NCBI GenBank assembly: GCA_963575745.1 | Contig: CAUYUJ010000669.1 | Span: 342,501-381,000, forward strand | Source of the DNA: Prorocentrum cordatum | Lineage: Eukaryota > Sar > Dinophyceae > Prorocentrales > Prorocentraceae | Length of the DNA: 38,500 bases | Reading direction: 5' to 3' | Shown here: piece after piece, positions 26,500 to 35,733 of the stretch | Position numbering within the stretch: position 1 is the first letter of the stretch | Layout: the number at the start of each line of letters is the position of its first letter | Position numbers and translations under genes: made by a program | The notes under the pieces: generated by a model | The model's database searches: none | Told to the model about the DNA's origin: nothing | Seen by the model: the letters and a program-made list of their open reading frames with translations, nothing else

Positions 26500-27770
26500 A
26501 ATCCTTTCCCCACCCTCCTGCGGCTGTTAGCTGCACCCCGCCAGGGCACCGGGCCGCCCCCTGCAGTGCAAACGCGAACCTTGAGGACCACTTCGTTTCA
26601 GGCGACGGCATCAGCCAACGTCCTTCGGCTGCTCACTGCACCCCAACCCTGATTTCACAAGGTTGGGGCTTCTCCCTGCGCTCTGCGGCCGCCAACTTCA
26701 CCCCCGCCGGTCATCGGCCCGCCCCGAATCCAATGTGTCTCACGCGAGGGCTACATGCCCCACTTTCTTGCAGCTACGTGCTGCTCCCGACCAGGCCCCT
26801 CGGCAGCACCTCCCAATCTTCCCCTGGGTTGGCGCCCTCTGGGCCCCGCCTCGACCGCCATCTCCCCCCCCTCCCCGCGGGCTGGGCTGACAGTCGCCAC
26901 TTCCCCCGCTCCTGGCCCTGGGCGGCATTCGGCTGCCCCTCCGTTTGCCGATCCCAGGCAGACCGCCTGCGTGTCCCAGGCGGAACCTCTTCCCACATTC
27001 CTGCGGCTGTCAGGTGCGCCCAACCAGAGCACTTGGCGCCCTCGTGCGGTGCCGGCGCGAAGCCCGGGGATTTCTAGGCTGACCTCCTGCATGTCTCAGG
27101 CGGAACATCTCCCTTCTTTCCTGCGGCTGCTAGCTGCGCCCTACCAGGGCCCAGCAGCGCCAGCGCGAAGCATGCGGGCTCCTCTGTCTCAGGAGACGAC
27201 ATCATAGCCGGAGCCTCTTCCCACGTCCCGCGGCTAGCCACAGAGCATCAGTATGTCTCAGGCGGAGATAACCTATTCCACCTTTCTGCGGCTGTCAGCT
27301 GCGCCCTACCAGAGGACCAGGACGTCTAAAGCAAGCCCTCCCCCACCTCACTGCGGCTGTCAGCTGCACTCCGGCCGTGCATCAGGATGTGTCAGGTGTA
27401 ACTTTTTCCCCATCGCCCTGCGGCTGTTAGCTGCACTTCTGCAGGGCATCGACTCGTCTCCAGCGGAACCATTAGTTACCCAGCTTCCTGCAGCGCTTAG
27501 CTGCCACTTCACCCCGCTTTCGGTCGTGGACGGCAGTCGGCTACACCCCCGTTTGCCGCTCCCAGGCCGATTGCCAGTACGTCTCAGGCGAAAACATTTT
27601 TCCCACATTCCTGCGGCTGTTAGCTGCACCCTACCAGAGCACTGGGTAGTCTCACGCGATGCCATCGCTAGCTTTTTCCCACTTTCCGCGGCTGTCAGCT
27701 GCGCCCCCTCAGTGAACTGCAGGTCTCAGGCGACGGAGCCCCCCATCGCCCTGAGGCTGCTAGCCCGGCG
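26500..27770 (+). repeat. Degenerate tandem array, unit about 70-80 bp
   Basis: A unit containing TTCCCAC.TTCCTGCGGCTG, then TYAGCTGCRCCCTACCAG and ending GTCTCAGGCGGAAC recurs roughly ten times. Clear copies begin near 26505, 26985, 27110, 27270, 27345, 27410, 27595 and 27670. Units differ by substitutions and length, and block A' (26761-26990) is embedded in the array. No gene is supported here. Confidence 0.8.
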
Positions 27771-28514
27771 GTCTCGGGCTGGCTGGCCACCCGAACCGCC
27801 TTGGCAGGCGCGGCCCCCCCGGGGCCGCGCCAGTTGCCCGTTCCCCGCCCGGCTGGCCCGGGCTGTTTTTCGTCGGCACTGGCTTGTGCATTCAGGCCGC
27901 CCGTCGGTGCATTTCGAGTCCAGGCATTGTCCGCTGCCTCCTCGGTCGGACTCCCTCTTGCCCCCCCTGGGGCTCGGGGAATGCGACGACCTCGCCCGTC
28001 GACCGCGCTGGTCTTGGAGATGGCCTGATGGATTGTTGGCTGCGAGTGCCCTACGCACCGCGCCCTTTTTCTCCCGGTGGTCCACTCCGTGGCTTCTCGT
28101 GTCTTGCGACATCCCATCTGGGTGTTTTGATTCGGACACGTCGAGACTTATTACAAGTACAGGCAGTTCGGCATGGAGCGGCCGTCAACTACTGGGTATG
28201 TGATTGAGCCGCGGTTTAGCTGCGTTGTCTGTCTTTCTGTCTTGTCTTCCGCTGCCGCTTCTCCAGTTTGTCGTCCGCCCCTGTCTCGCCTCGCTCTTTC
28301 CCGTGTGTCTCTTGTTTGCTTTCTCCCCGCCGAGTAGTTCTCGCCCCCGTAGTGGCCCTGTTCCGCTTGTCGCCTGTTAGGCTCGCTTTACAACTCTGTC
28401 GGTGCGCGGTTGGTTCCGCGACACTCGCGATCAAAAAAAGTAAACCCGCCAGACCATCCAGAGACGATGCCCAGAGGAGTTGCCTCGATCAGGGAAGTCG
28501 GCAGCACGCAGAGG
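27771..28514. other. Spacer with no recognisable gene
   Basis: GC-rich to about 28030, then less so. I see no domain, and the ORFs here are low-complexity shadows. The region may contain the 3' end of the retroelement, but no boundary is visible. Confidence 0.4.
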
Positions 28515-29120
28515 AATAGTCCCTTTTGGAGCGCTCTTGGGTGCCTCGGGGAGCCTCCTGGCAGGGCCTTTTCGGGGATTTCTTGGGAGCCGTTTGGAGG
28601 CCTCTCAGGCGCCTCTTGGGGCCTCCTGGGCGCTTCTTATGGCCCTCTTGATGCGTTCTTGGAAGCCTTGGGAGCGTTCTTGGGGCCATCTTGGAAGAGC
28701 TCGAGCAAAGAAGGGAGTTTCTTTAATTTGCCTCCCCCCATGGACCCTGGGGCCCTTCTTGGAGCGCTAATGTAGAGCTCTCGGGCGCTCTTGGGGCCGT
28801 TTTGGGGCTTTCTTGGGCCTCTATCGGGGCCCTCTTGGGCCCTCTTGGAGCTGTCTCGGGGCCTCGGAAGGCCACCGGAAGCGACAAACCGAGAAGGCAC
28901 ACATCATATAGTTATTGCTTTCAGGTTGCGAAGCAGGATTTCGACCTCTTGGCTGCCTTCTGGGGAGGCTCCGTGGCCACTTGGAGCCGTCTTGGAGCGG
29001 TCTTGGTTTTTTTTGAGCATCTTTGGGGCCATATTGAACCATCTTGTGCTATCTTGATCCGTCTTGGAAGTCATCTTGGGCTTTCTGAGGCCCTGTTGGA
29101 GTCGTCTTGGGTCATCTTAG
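28515..29120 (+). repeat. Degenerate TCTTGGGGCC repeats
   Basis: TCTTGGGGCC and variants (TCTTGGGAGC, TCTTGGAGC, TCTTGATSC) recur about every 15-40 bp for 600 bp, always in the same orientation. The same word, in both orientations, dominates 31300-31940 and appears again at 37005-37140, so it is a dispersed family. Confidence 0.75.
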
Positions 29121-29424
29121 ATGCTCTGCCCGCTCGCGGGGCGCCCCCGTCCAGGTCCAGAGGATGGGGTGGGGGGAGGGGGCAAGACACCCTACTAGAT
29201 AGCACGCCGTATAGCTCATTCCCACCCGCCCTCCCAACACATACGTAACACCCGAGCCTGAGCATGTTTACAGGTCGTCTTTGGATGGGCAGCTACTGGG
29301 AACCAACACCGACCCCAAGTGCGCGACGCTTGGGCGAGGTGCGCCACGCGTGCCAGGCGCGCCACGTTCGGGGCACGTGCAGATTGTGTCAGGTGCGCCT
29401 GCGCAGTTGACAGCACACATTGGG

Positions 29425-29850
29425 AAACGTGTCGGCCCCCGCCATCCTTCTCGAAAAGCAATGCCCATCATTGCGTCTGGTGGGCCTGCGCACAGCAGGC
29501 CATACGCCCCCCCCGCCGTCCTCGCCAAATACCACGTGACAGTGATCGCGGGGTGGCCGAGCATGATCCGGATTCAGCCGCGAGGTGCATGTTGTGTTGT
29601 TTTTGTTGGGGATGGTAGCCCTGAGCGCAGCAGACAATATGCTGACACCCCCGCCTTCCCTGTCCAAGACAATACAAGGTTCCCGCCGGCATCACGAACA
29701 TGACTCAAGACTTTGCCCCAGAGTGTGTTGTGTTGCTTTTTGACAGGGATGGTGTGGGGGGGAGCGCATTGGGTTGGCCGCGCATGCTCCAAATGTGGAG
29801 GCAAAGTGCGTTTTGTATGGTTTTAGACAGGGATGGCTGGGGGGTGGTAA
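29425..29850. repeat. Six copies of a 25-30 bp motif in mixed orientation
   Basis: Consensus about TTGYTTTTGACAGGGATGGY followed by a G5-8 run. Plus-strand copies lie near 29590, 29730 and 29815; minus-strand copies near 29430, 29507 and 29645. Spacing is about 70-100 bp. Confidence 0.55.
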
Positions 29851-29950
29851 GCATGGTATCCTCGTTGTTCTTGGTTGGCTGCCAGTGGCCTGGGGGAGGG
29901 GGTGTATACCAATAGGGAACAGTGATAAACACCTCCCTGGAGAGGAAGAA

Positions 29951-29998
29951 GGGGGTTGGAAGAGGAGCCTCTCTAGACCACCTACGCCCAGAGGGCTG
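29951..29998 (+). repeat. 48-bp repeat, copy 1
   Basis: GGGGGTTGGAAGAGG, then CTAGACCACCTACGCCCAGA and GGGCTG. It matches 32177-32226 in the same orientation with a 2-bp gap and about six substitutions. Confidence 0.8.
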
Positions 29999-30427
29999 GG
30001 CGCTGCCCAGCCTCCTCCGAGAGGAGCGACCTCTCGGAAAAGATGCAGAAGCTGCTGGACGAGCACGGCGGGGTGTGGGGAGAGCGGGGCTCGCTCGCGA
30101 CGTTCGGCGCTCGCGAGGCGATAAATGGAGGGGGAGAGAGGGTTGCAACAAGGGGGGCCCTTGAGGGCTCCTACAAGGGGCCCTTTGGGGGCCTCTGGTA
30201 CCCGAGAAAGGGCACCTTTCTCCCCCCCATTCATCGGCCCCCCACGCGCCCAACGCTGGCCCAGGGCGGCGGGAGAGGGGAATCACCGACCCGTGATCGC
30301 TCATTCGTCGCTGGGTACGTCTAGCTTCTGGCGGGGGCCGATATGTCGATTCTCGGCGTGTATCGCCGACTCCAGGTCGACGTCCCCCCTCTCCTTCGCT
30401 GGTGTTCGCCCTCCTCGTTTTGGGGGG
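29999..30427. other. Spacer, no gene
   Basis: Contains a small inverted repeat CCTCTCGG/CCGAGAGG (30013-30040) and GGGCCC-rich sequence near 30155-30200. No coding is supported. Confidence 0.4.
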
Positions 30428-30545
30428 GAAATTATTATGCTTCTCCTGTTCTCCACCTCCTCCTCATCTTCCTCCTCCTCATCCTTCTCTTTCTCTTTCT
30501 CTTTTTCCTCCTCCTCCACCTCCTCCTGTCCACCTTTTCCTGACA
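30428..30545. repeat. Pyrimidine tract (CTC/CTT)n
   Basis: Imperfect CTCCTC and CTTTCT repeats, almost purely pyrimidine on the plus strand. Confidence 0.85.
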
Positions 30546-30815
30546 ACTTGTGTGACTGCGGTAAGTCTGGTAAGATTCCTCTTCCTTTGAGAAGACATTT
30601 CTCTCTATAACCTCGCCCTCCCTCAAACGCTCCAAAATGGGGAAAAAATTGGTTTTCGATTGCTTTCAGAAATCGCTAAAAATTGCGGTCGTGATTTCAA
30701 GTATGATTGATTTTTTATAATATTCATCATGCGCCTGGAGGCGCCCTTACAACGGCGCTAGCGGACATCACGCGCGTTGTCGTTGCGAGGTTTCTCGTCT
30801 CAGAGAGCGGCCGCG
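30546..30815. other. AT-rich stretch without a gene
   Basis: 30610-30730 is clearly more AT-rich than its surroundings. I see no ORF or RNA gene in it. Confidence 0.4.
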
Positions 30816-31056
30816 GCACACCCGCGCGGCACCATCGGGACAAACAACCGCAGGACAACCAAACGACGGCCGCCGGGACAACTGTACGGGACACCCGCGA
30901 GGCAACATCAGGACAAACAAGCACAATCATCGTAGCATGCCTCAAGACACTAATTGGGGGCAGCCGCGAGAACAACCATCGGGACACCATCGGGACACCG
31001 TGAGAACAACCGTCGGGACGCCATCGGGACACAGTGGGGACGCCGTCAGGACAAGT
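30816..31056 (+). repeat. Short tandem repeats around ACCATCGGGACA
   Basis: Words of 9-14 bp built on ACAACCATCGGGACACC occur about fifteen times, closest together at 30965-31050. They are degenerate and irregularly spaced. Confidence 0.7.
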
Positions 31057-31143
31057 AGGAATTCTTGACGCTTCGCGCATCCCCACCAGCCCATCCAGGA
31101 ACGACGTCCAGGCGCTCTGAGGTGATCAGGACGTGCGCCCGCT

Positions 31144-31240
31144 CTTCCACAGGAAGAACGCTTTGGGCATCTTGAGTCCGATGCCTTTGAGGCCTAGAGG
31201 CCTCGGGCTCAAGATGCCCAAAGCGTTCTTCCAGTGGAAG
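31144..31240. repeat. 36-bp-arm foldback (strong hairpin)
   Basis: Arms 31144-31179 and 31205-31240 match at 34 of 36 positions in reverse complement, with a 25-nt loop. The arm core is AAGAACGCTTTGGGCATCTT. Two further direct copies of ACGCTTTGGGCATCT follow at about 31242 and 31266. Confidence 0.9.
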
Positions 31241-31309
31241 TACGCTTTGGGCATCTGAAGTCCGAACGCTTTGGGCATCTTAAGTCCGATGCCCAAGAGG
31301 CTCCAATAT

Positions 31310-31935
31310 GGCCTCAGAGGGCTCCAAGACGGCCCCAAGAGGGCCCGAAATTCTACTACCAGACGCCCCCTCCGCTGGTAATAGAACATGCTGCCCTCTT
31401 GGAGCCCTCTTGGGGCCTCTGAGGGCCCCTTGGGGCCCCATTGGAGCCCTCTCTGGCACCCGCGAAGCTCCAAGAGGGCCCCAAGAGGGCCCCAAGAGGG
31501 CTCCAAGACGGCCCCAAGAGGGCCCGATTTTCTATTACAAGACGCCACCCGCTGGTAGTCGAAAAAGGCGGCCCTCTTGGGGCCCTTCTTGGGGCATTAT
31601 TGGGGCCTTCTTAAGGCCCTCTTGGGGCCCTCTTGTGCCCCCAAGAAGCTCCAAGAGGGCCCCGAGAGGGCCCCGCGAGGCCTCCAAGACGGCCCCGAGA
31701 GGGCCAGATTTTCTACTACCAGACGGCCCCCGCTGGTAATAGAACATGTTGCCCTCTTAGAGCCCCTTCGGGGCCCTCTCGGGGCTCTCTTGGGGCCCTC
31801 TTGTGCCCCCAAGAAGCTCCAAGATGGCCCCAAGATGCCCCCAAGAGGGCTCCAAGACGGCCCCAAGAGGGTCCGATTTTCGACTACCAGACGGTCCCCG
31901 CTGGTAATAGAAAATGCGGCCCTCTTGGAGCTCTC
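31310..31935. repeat. Four tandem foldback units, about 170-180 bp each
   Basis: Hairpins of the form CTACTACCAGACG...CGCTGGTAATAG lie at 31353-31384, 31532-31561, 31713-31742 and 31881-31910. Each is bracketed by CCAAGAGGGCCC on the left and its complement GGGCCCTCTTGG on the right, so the whole unit is nearly self-complementary. Confidence 0.85.
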
Positions 31936-31979
31936 TGGGTCCTCTGGAGGGACCCCGAAAAGGTTCCCAGTGACATCCG

Positions 31980-32156
31980 AGGGGGTGGAGGGGGAGGTGG
32001 AGGGGGGGTGGAGGGGTGGAGGGGGAGGTGGAGGGGGAGGTGGAGGAGCGGTGGATGGGGGGAGGTGGGTGGGATGGTGGAGGGGGTGGTGGAGGGTGGT
32101 GGAGGAGGGGGGAGTGGAAGGGGGGAGGGGTTGGTGGAGGGGGGGGGGGCAGTCCC
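31980..32156 (+). repeat. Purine tract (GGTGGAGGGGGA)n
   Basis: Irregular GGTGGAGG and GGGGGAGG repeats, about 85% G. Runs of G3-G9 make G-quadruplexes possible on the plus strand. Confidence 0.85.
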
Positions 32157-32176
32157 TGGGTGAGAGGGTATAGAGA

Positions 32177-32226
32177 GGGGGTTCTGGAAGAGGAAACGCC
32201 CTAGACCACCGACGCCCAGAGGGCTG
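32177..32226 (+). repeat. 48-bp repeat, copy 2
   Basis: Direct copy of 29951-29998. The two copies bracket the foldback block. Confidence 0.8.
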
Positions 32227-32254
32227 ATGGGATTCGAACAGCGTGCGTGCGATG

Positions 32255-32276
32255 TCCATTGCCGTTTTGTATCAAA
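32255..32276 (+). promoter_or_regulatory. Possible dinoflagellate spliced-leader relic
   Basis: Ungapped comparison with the conserved 22-nt dinoflagellate spliced leader gives 16 matches, including GCC, TTTTG and TCAA. It lies 63 bp upstream of the ATG of the 991-aa ORF in the same orientation, as expected if an mRNA had been copied back into the genome. Confidence 0.35.
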
Positions 32277-32338
32277 TGTCTTCGCATGCTGTCTTTCTGA
32301 TCACTGTTATCGCTCGCTGAGCGCCTGATGCATGGAGA

Positions 32339-35314
32339 ATGGATTTTTTGGACGCCTGGGCTGGCGAAGCTGAGTCCAGCGCGTCTGAGGGTGGCTCGGC
32401 GCTTTTCTGGTCGCCAGCGGGGCCGCCAGAGGAGGCGCCCGTGGAGGCCCCAGCGGCTGCGGAGGCCGTTGATCAGGAGGCCGCCGCCCAGCAGGCGCCA
32501 GGGGCTGCGCCCGTGGAGGCTGTCGTCGACCTCTGGGCTGCGGAGGCCGATGATGAGGCCGCAGCCCCCGTCAACCCCGCGGTCAACAGGAGAAGACTCA
32601 GGAAGGTCTTCAAAGCAGCATTACGTGATGAATTGGTGTCTGTCTTGCCGCAGATTCGTCAAGCGCGTGCTCCTCCTGAGGTTCCAGATGCGCCAGCGCT
32701 GATGCTGCTTCCACCACCGCCTGATGACCCCATTGTGCCGCCCATTGAGGACATCCCTGCTATGGAGGACGTTGTGGCCGATGGCCCAGAGGCACTTGCT
32801 GAATTGGCCCTCGCACTCCCTGGAGGCGGCCCTGGCGACCACCATGTACCTGATATTGCGTCCTCGCCCGACGCGGTTGTTCGATATGGGAGGTTTCTTG
32901 AAGCTACCGCGACATCATTCGGAGTCATGTGCAGAATATTGAGCTTGTTGGGTGAAGGCGCCAAGCATTACGCTCCTGCCGAGAGGGTTCATTCGCATCT
33001 TACCTCAGCGGACAACGTTCTTCTGACTTGCAAGACGCTGAACGAGCATGCCAGGCGAAGCGGCACAGAACGACGTCAATTCGCTAAGAAATCAATGTTG
33101 TGTGCGTCCGTGACTTGGGTTGGTTATCTTCACAGCATGCGTTGCTCCATACAGGCCATCATCGACAATGTGCAGGCTAAGTCGGGCATCCTTCAGACGT
33201 TCTTCGTGTTCTATCGCGAGGACGAGACTCCTCTCAAGATGACCGTCTCGGACACAGACTCCTTGTACGGCCTACCAGCAGCAATTGTCGATAAGGTTTG
33301 GTACCACTTCCAGGACGTCGCCGATGCGACCTCGGGCGTTGCCAAAATATTGCAAAGCGAGATCATCGTTGCTGTCACTGTGATGGTGTCGAACTCGATG
33401 AAGATATTCAGTTGGAAAGTGCCTTGTCCAGTTCAGAGCCTTGGTCGTACAACTGGTGAAACATCTTTTCAGGCAGCAGCGCTGCGTGATGAAATGCTCG
33501 GCGTGGGCCCACTCGCAGCACAGTTCAGGAGACGACATCATTTTTTTTGCACGGATCGAGAAGGCGCCCTGGCCAAGGCTCGGCGTGCGAAGCTTCACTC
33601 GGCCAGGCAGCAAGATGAGGCGTTCACCGACGCGATCACGGCATGCGGCGTTCACATCAAGAACACGTGCCGCGAGCAGTTCTTTCTCAATGAGGAGCCC
33701 GTGTCGAACCTCATTTATAAGTTCGTGCAGTCGTTGGCCTTCAGCAACCACAGAAGGGTTTTCAAGGCTGCGTTGAGACGCGTTCTGTTGGAGTTGCCTG
33801 TGGATGAGACCCAGCCGCCGCTGCTGGCCAGGAGTTCGAACTTAGCACGCATGACGCATATACTTCCAGATGCTCCTGATACTGATGTGCGAAAGACTGA
33901 GATATTGATGCATTTCCCAGGTGCTTGGGGCAGAGGCCACCTACGCTGGTACAAGTGGAGCGTGGAGAGCGAGGAAGAGACTCTATCACGATTGATCGGG
34001 CCTGCCACTCGGGCGCTGATCGGCTTAGGTCCAGGCGGATTTCCTGGGCGGAGTTGGACCAAATCTGAACAGGCACCTCGTTGGATAGCATTGTTGTCTA
34101 TGATCGGAGTGCTCGAGGATGCGTACCGAGTCTTCTGCATCAAAATCGGAGATACAGCTCACGTACTTCCACTTGCTGACGCTGCCCCGCCCGATGCCGA
34201 TCATGACCAACCGCCACCCATTGAAGATGATCAACCCGTCGCGGCTGGTGACGGTGACGGCGACGTCGGCATGCCGTCGCCCGTCGACGCGGCCCCCGAC
34301 ATCGAGGGAGCACCTGCGCATGATCACATTCCGGAGCTTGGCCATGAGCAGCGCCGCGACGCCCGTGAGCTAGCAGAAGAACAGAGGAAGGAACAGCACA
34401 GATTCAGAGTAGCAGTTTTAGCATGGATCGAGCGTGGCACTGTCTTTCCCGATTGCTTCGCGTTTGCGGTTTCGCAGTTCCCCCATGTGAAAGCGATGTC
34501 GTCTAGCTTATGGATCGCTGGGAGGGAGTTTGAGAAGGCGCAGCGGAAGGCATCGGCACGGAGAGCACGCAGACGCGCTCGAGTTTCCGAGGGCGGGCCT
34601 GGTTTTGAGGGGGCTGGCGGCCCTGGTTTAGACGACAGCGAACGACAATTTCGACTTATTGTGTCTTATGATTGCACGGTCGAGCGCGAGTTCTCGAAGA
34701 CCCTCTCCGAGCTGCGGGCGCCAGAACCTTGGGGCCCATTGCAGATGCAGCATCGGAGTTTGACCAGGAGGAATCGGATATTTATCATGCTTTCCCGAGC
34801 TGGCGCCCTCAATCATAAGTGCATCGACGCCAAGCGGAATTATCCGTACAAAGGCGTTGCCATTGTGAAGTACCCAGGTCTAGCCGCAGAGATCAGCGCT
34901 GACGCAGCGTGCCAAAGACGGCTGGATCGGGGAACGAGGTCATGGCTTGAACATTGGGGCGGCGATGTGTCTTCAGAGGAGGCTCGCTTAGACATGTTGC
35001 CCATCGCGCTCTTTGGCAGAGATGAAGCAGTCGGGATCGAGTGGGGGCACCAACGGATCCGTCGATTCGTGGTGTCGAGGGGCGTCCAAGCGAAGGCCGT
35101 GGACATGGTCGGCCTCGACGTGTGGTGGGTATTCGACGTCTTGCAGTTGGAGCGGCGCAGCTGGTGGACGTACCCTATGCCGATAGTCAGTGCTGACGGC
35201 GCCGACAAGGAGGAGGAGCAGGGGCAGGAGGGCACGACGGATCGGAAGCGAAAGCACTCTGCTTGGAATGTGTTTCGGGCAGAGGACGGCGGCATATGGG
35301 GACTTCAATGCTAG
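32339..35314 (+). CDS. Intact intronless ORF, 991 aa, unrecognised; possible transposase-like protein
   Basis: ATG at 32339 ('MDFLDAWAGEAESSASEGG'), TAG at 35312-35314, no interruption. The first 160 residues are Ala/Pro/Glu-rich and acidic. Residues about 180-560 look folded: 'VVRYGRFLEATATSFGVM', 'KSMLCASVTWVGYLHSM', 'HHFFCTDREGALAKARR', 'ITACGVHIKNTCREQFF'. After an acidic linker (about 615-670), a basic segment with 'KASARRARRRARV' could direct it to the nucleus or bind nucleic acid. The C-terminus has 'WGPLQMQHRSLTRRNRIFI' and 'VGLDVWWVFDVLQLERRS'. I do not recognise the family with certainty. The 'CTD...' strand and 'C.VH' block are reminiscent of DDE-type transposases, but no full triad is identified. 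Good coding over 3 kb amid decayed sequence suggests a recent or maintained gene. Confidence 0.75.
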   Translation: MDFLDAWAGEAESSASEGGSALFWSPAGPPEEAPVEAPAAAEAVDQEAAAQQAPGAAPVEAVVDLWAAEADDEAAAPVNPAVNRRRLRKVFKAALRDELVSVLPQIRQARAPPEVPDAPALMLLPPPPDDPIVPPIEDIPAMEDVVADGPEALAELALALPGGGPGDHHVPDIASSPDAVVRYGRFLEATATSFGVMCRILSLLGEGAKHYAPAERVHSHLTSADNVLLTCKTLNEHARRSGTERRQFAKKSMLCASVTWVGYLHSMRCSIQAIIDNVQAKSGILQTFFVFYREDETPLKMTVSDTDSLYGLPAAIVDKVWYHFQDVADATSGVAKILQSEIIVAVTVMVSNSMKIFSWKVPCPVQSLGRTTGETSFQAAALRDEMLGVGPLAAQFRRRHHFFCTDREGALAKARRAKLHSARQQDEAFTDAITACGVHIKNTCREQFFLNEEPVSNLIYKFVQSLAFSNHRRVFKAALRRVLLELPVDETQPPLLARSSNLARMTHILPDAPDTDVRKTEILMHFPGAWGRGHLRWYKWSVESEEETLSRLIGPATRALIGLGPGGFPGRSWTKSEQAPRWIALLSMIGVLEDAYRVFCIKIGDTAHVLPLADAAPPDADHDQPPPIEDDQPVAAGDGDGDVGMPSPVDAAPDIEGAPAHDHIPELGHEQRRDARELAEEQRKEQHRFRVAVLAWIERGTVFPDCFAFAVSQFPHVKAMSSSLWIAGREFEKAQRKASARRARRRARVSEGGPGFEGAGGPGLDDSERQFRLIVSYDCTVEREFSKTLSELRAPEPWGPLQMQHRSLTRRNRIFIMLSRAGALNHKCIDAKRNYPYKGVAIVKYPGLAAEISADAACQRRLDRGTRSWLEHWGGDVSSEEARLDMLPIALFGRDEAVGIEWGHQRIRRFVVSRGVQAKAVDMVGLDVWWVFDVLQLERRSWWTYPMPIVSADGADKEEEQGQEGTTDRKRKHSAWNVFRAEDGGIWGLQC

Positions 35315-35689
35315 CTCGGATACGGGCGCGTGCGCTGCCAGAGTGATTCGCGCGCGTGTTCGGCGGCAACTGCCACGTTGTTAGGCGTTTGTGTTGATGG
35401 ATGTGATATTTGGTGCGGGGTTCGGGGGTTGGACGGCGCGCTCGCCGTCAGAGTCCGACAGGGGTGCCCAGGGGCCCTGGTTATGGCCCGAGCCCAGTCG
35501 CCAGTCGATTCACCCAGTCGGTTCAAAAACGGCTCGCCTTACTGGAGAAAACGGCACTGGTTATTGCGCAGGGGCCGCACCCAATCGATTCAAAAACGCC
35601 CCGCCTTCCCTGAGAAAACGGCGTCACGTGAATCACTCTGCAGCGCGTCGCACTTGTCCGATTATATTGTTGTCCCCATAGTCGCCAGG
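35315..35689 (+). other. Spacer between two ORFs with a 43-bp direct repeat
   Basis: No coding is supported. It ends in a pyrimidine-rich stretch and CGCCAG at about 35690, which could be a splice acceptor for the next ORF. Confidence 0.45.
35514..35622 (+). repeat. 43-bp direct repeat, two copies
   Basis: Copies at about 35514-35556 and 35580-35622, 66 bp apart, share the pattern CCCARTCGRTTCAAAAACG, GCCTT and GAGAAAACGGC. Confidence 0.8.
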
Positions 35690-35733
35690 AGGTGACGGGC
35701 AAGACTGGCGAGGATGTGCCGACCACCGAGGCC

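Larger units (their letters stand above)
19541..27770 (+). mobile_element. Decayed DIRS-like tyrosine-recombinase retroelement with a cytosine methyltransferase
   Basis: Domain order on the plus strand: unrecognised N-terminal part, gag-like part, reverse transcriptase, RNase H, tyrosine recombinase, C5-type methyltransferase. Replacement of a DDE integrase by a tyrosine recombinase defines DIRS-type elements, and capture of cytosine methyltransferases by retrotransposons has been reported in dinoflagellates. The ends carry homologous blocks in changed order: A (19541-19780) and B (19782-19850) at the 5' side; B' (26220-26288) and A' (26761-26990) at the 3' side. The outer limits are uncertain; the 3' side merges into a tandem array. 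Frames change at least seven times and two TGA stops interrupt conserved domains, so this copy is not autonomous. It begins about 107 bp after the inverted-repeat element. Confidence 0.7.

Noticed and set aside
26500-27770. CRISPR array suggested by regular repeats with spacers.
   Set aside because: Units are degenerate over their full length, without conserved short repeats and unique spacers, in a eukaryotic setting.
32228-32245. GTTCGAATCCC on the minus strand, like a tRNA B box.
   Set aside because: The flanking bases do not form a T stem, and no A box, anticodon arm or acceptor stem is found at the right distance.
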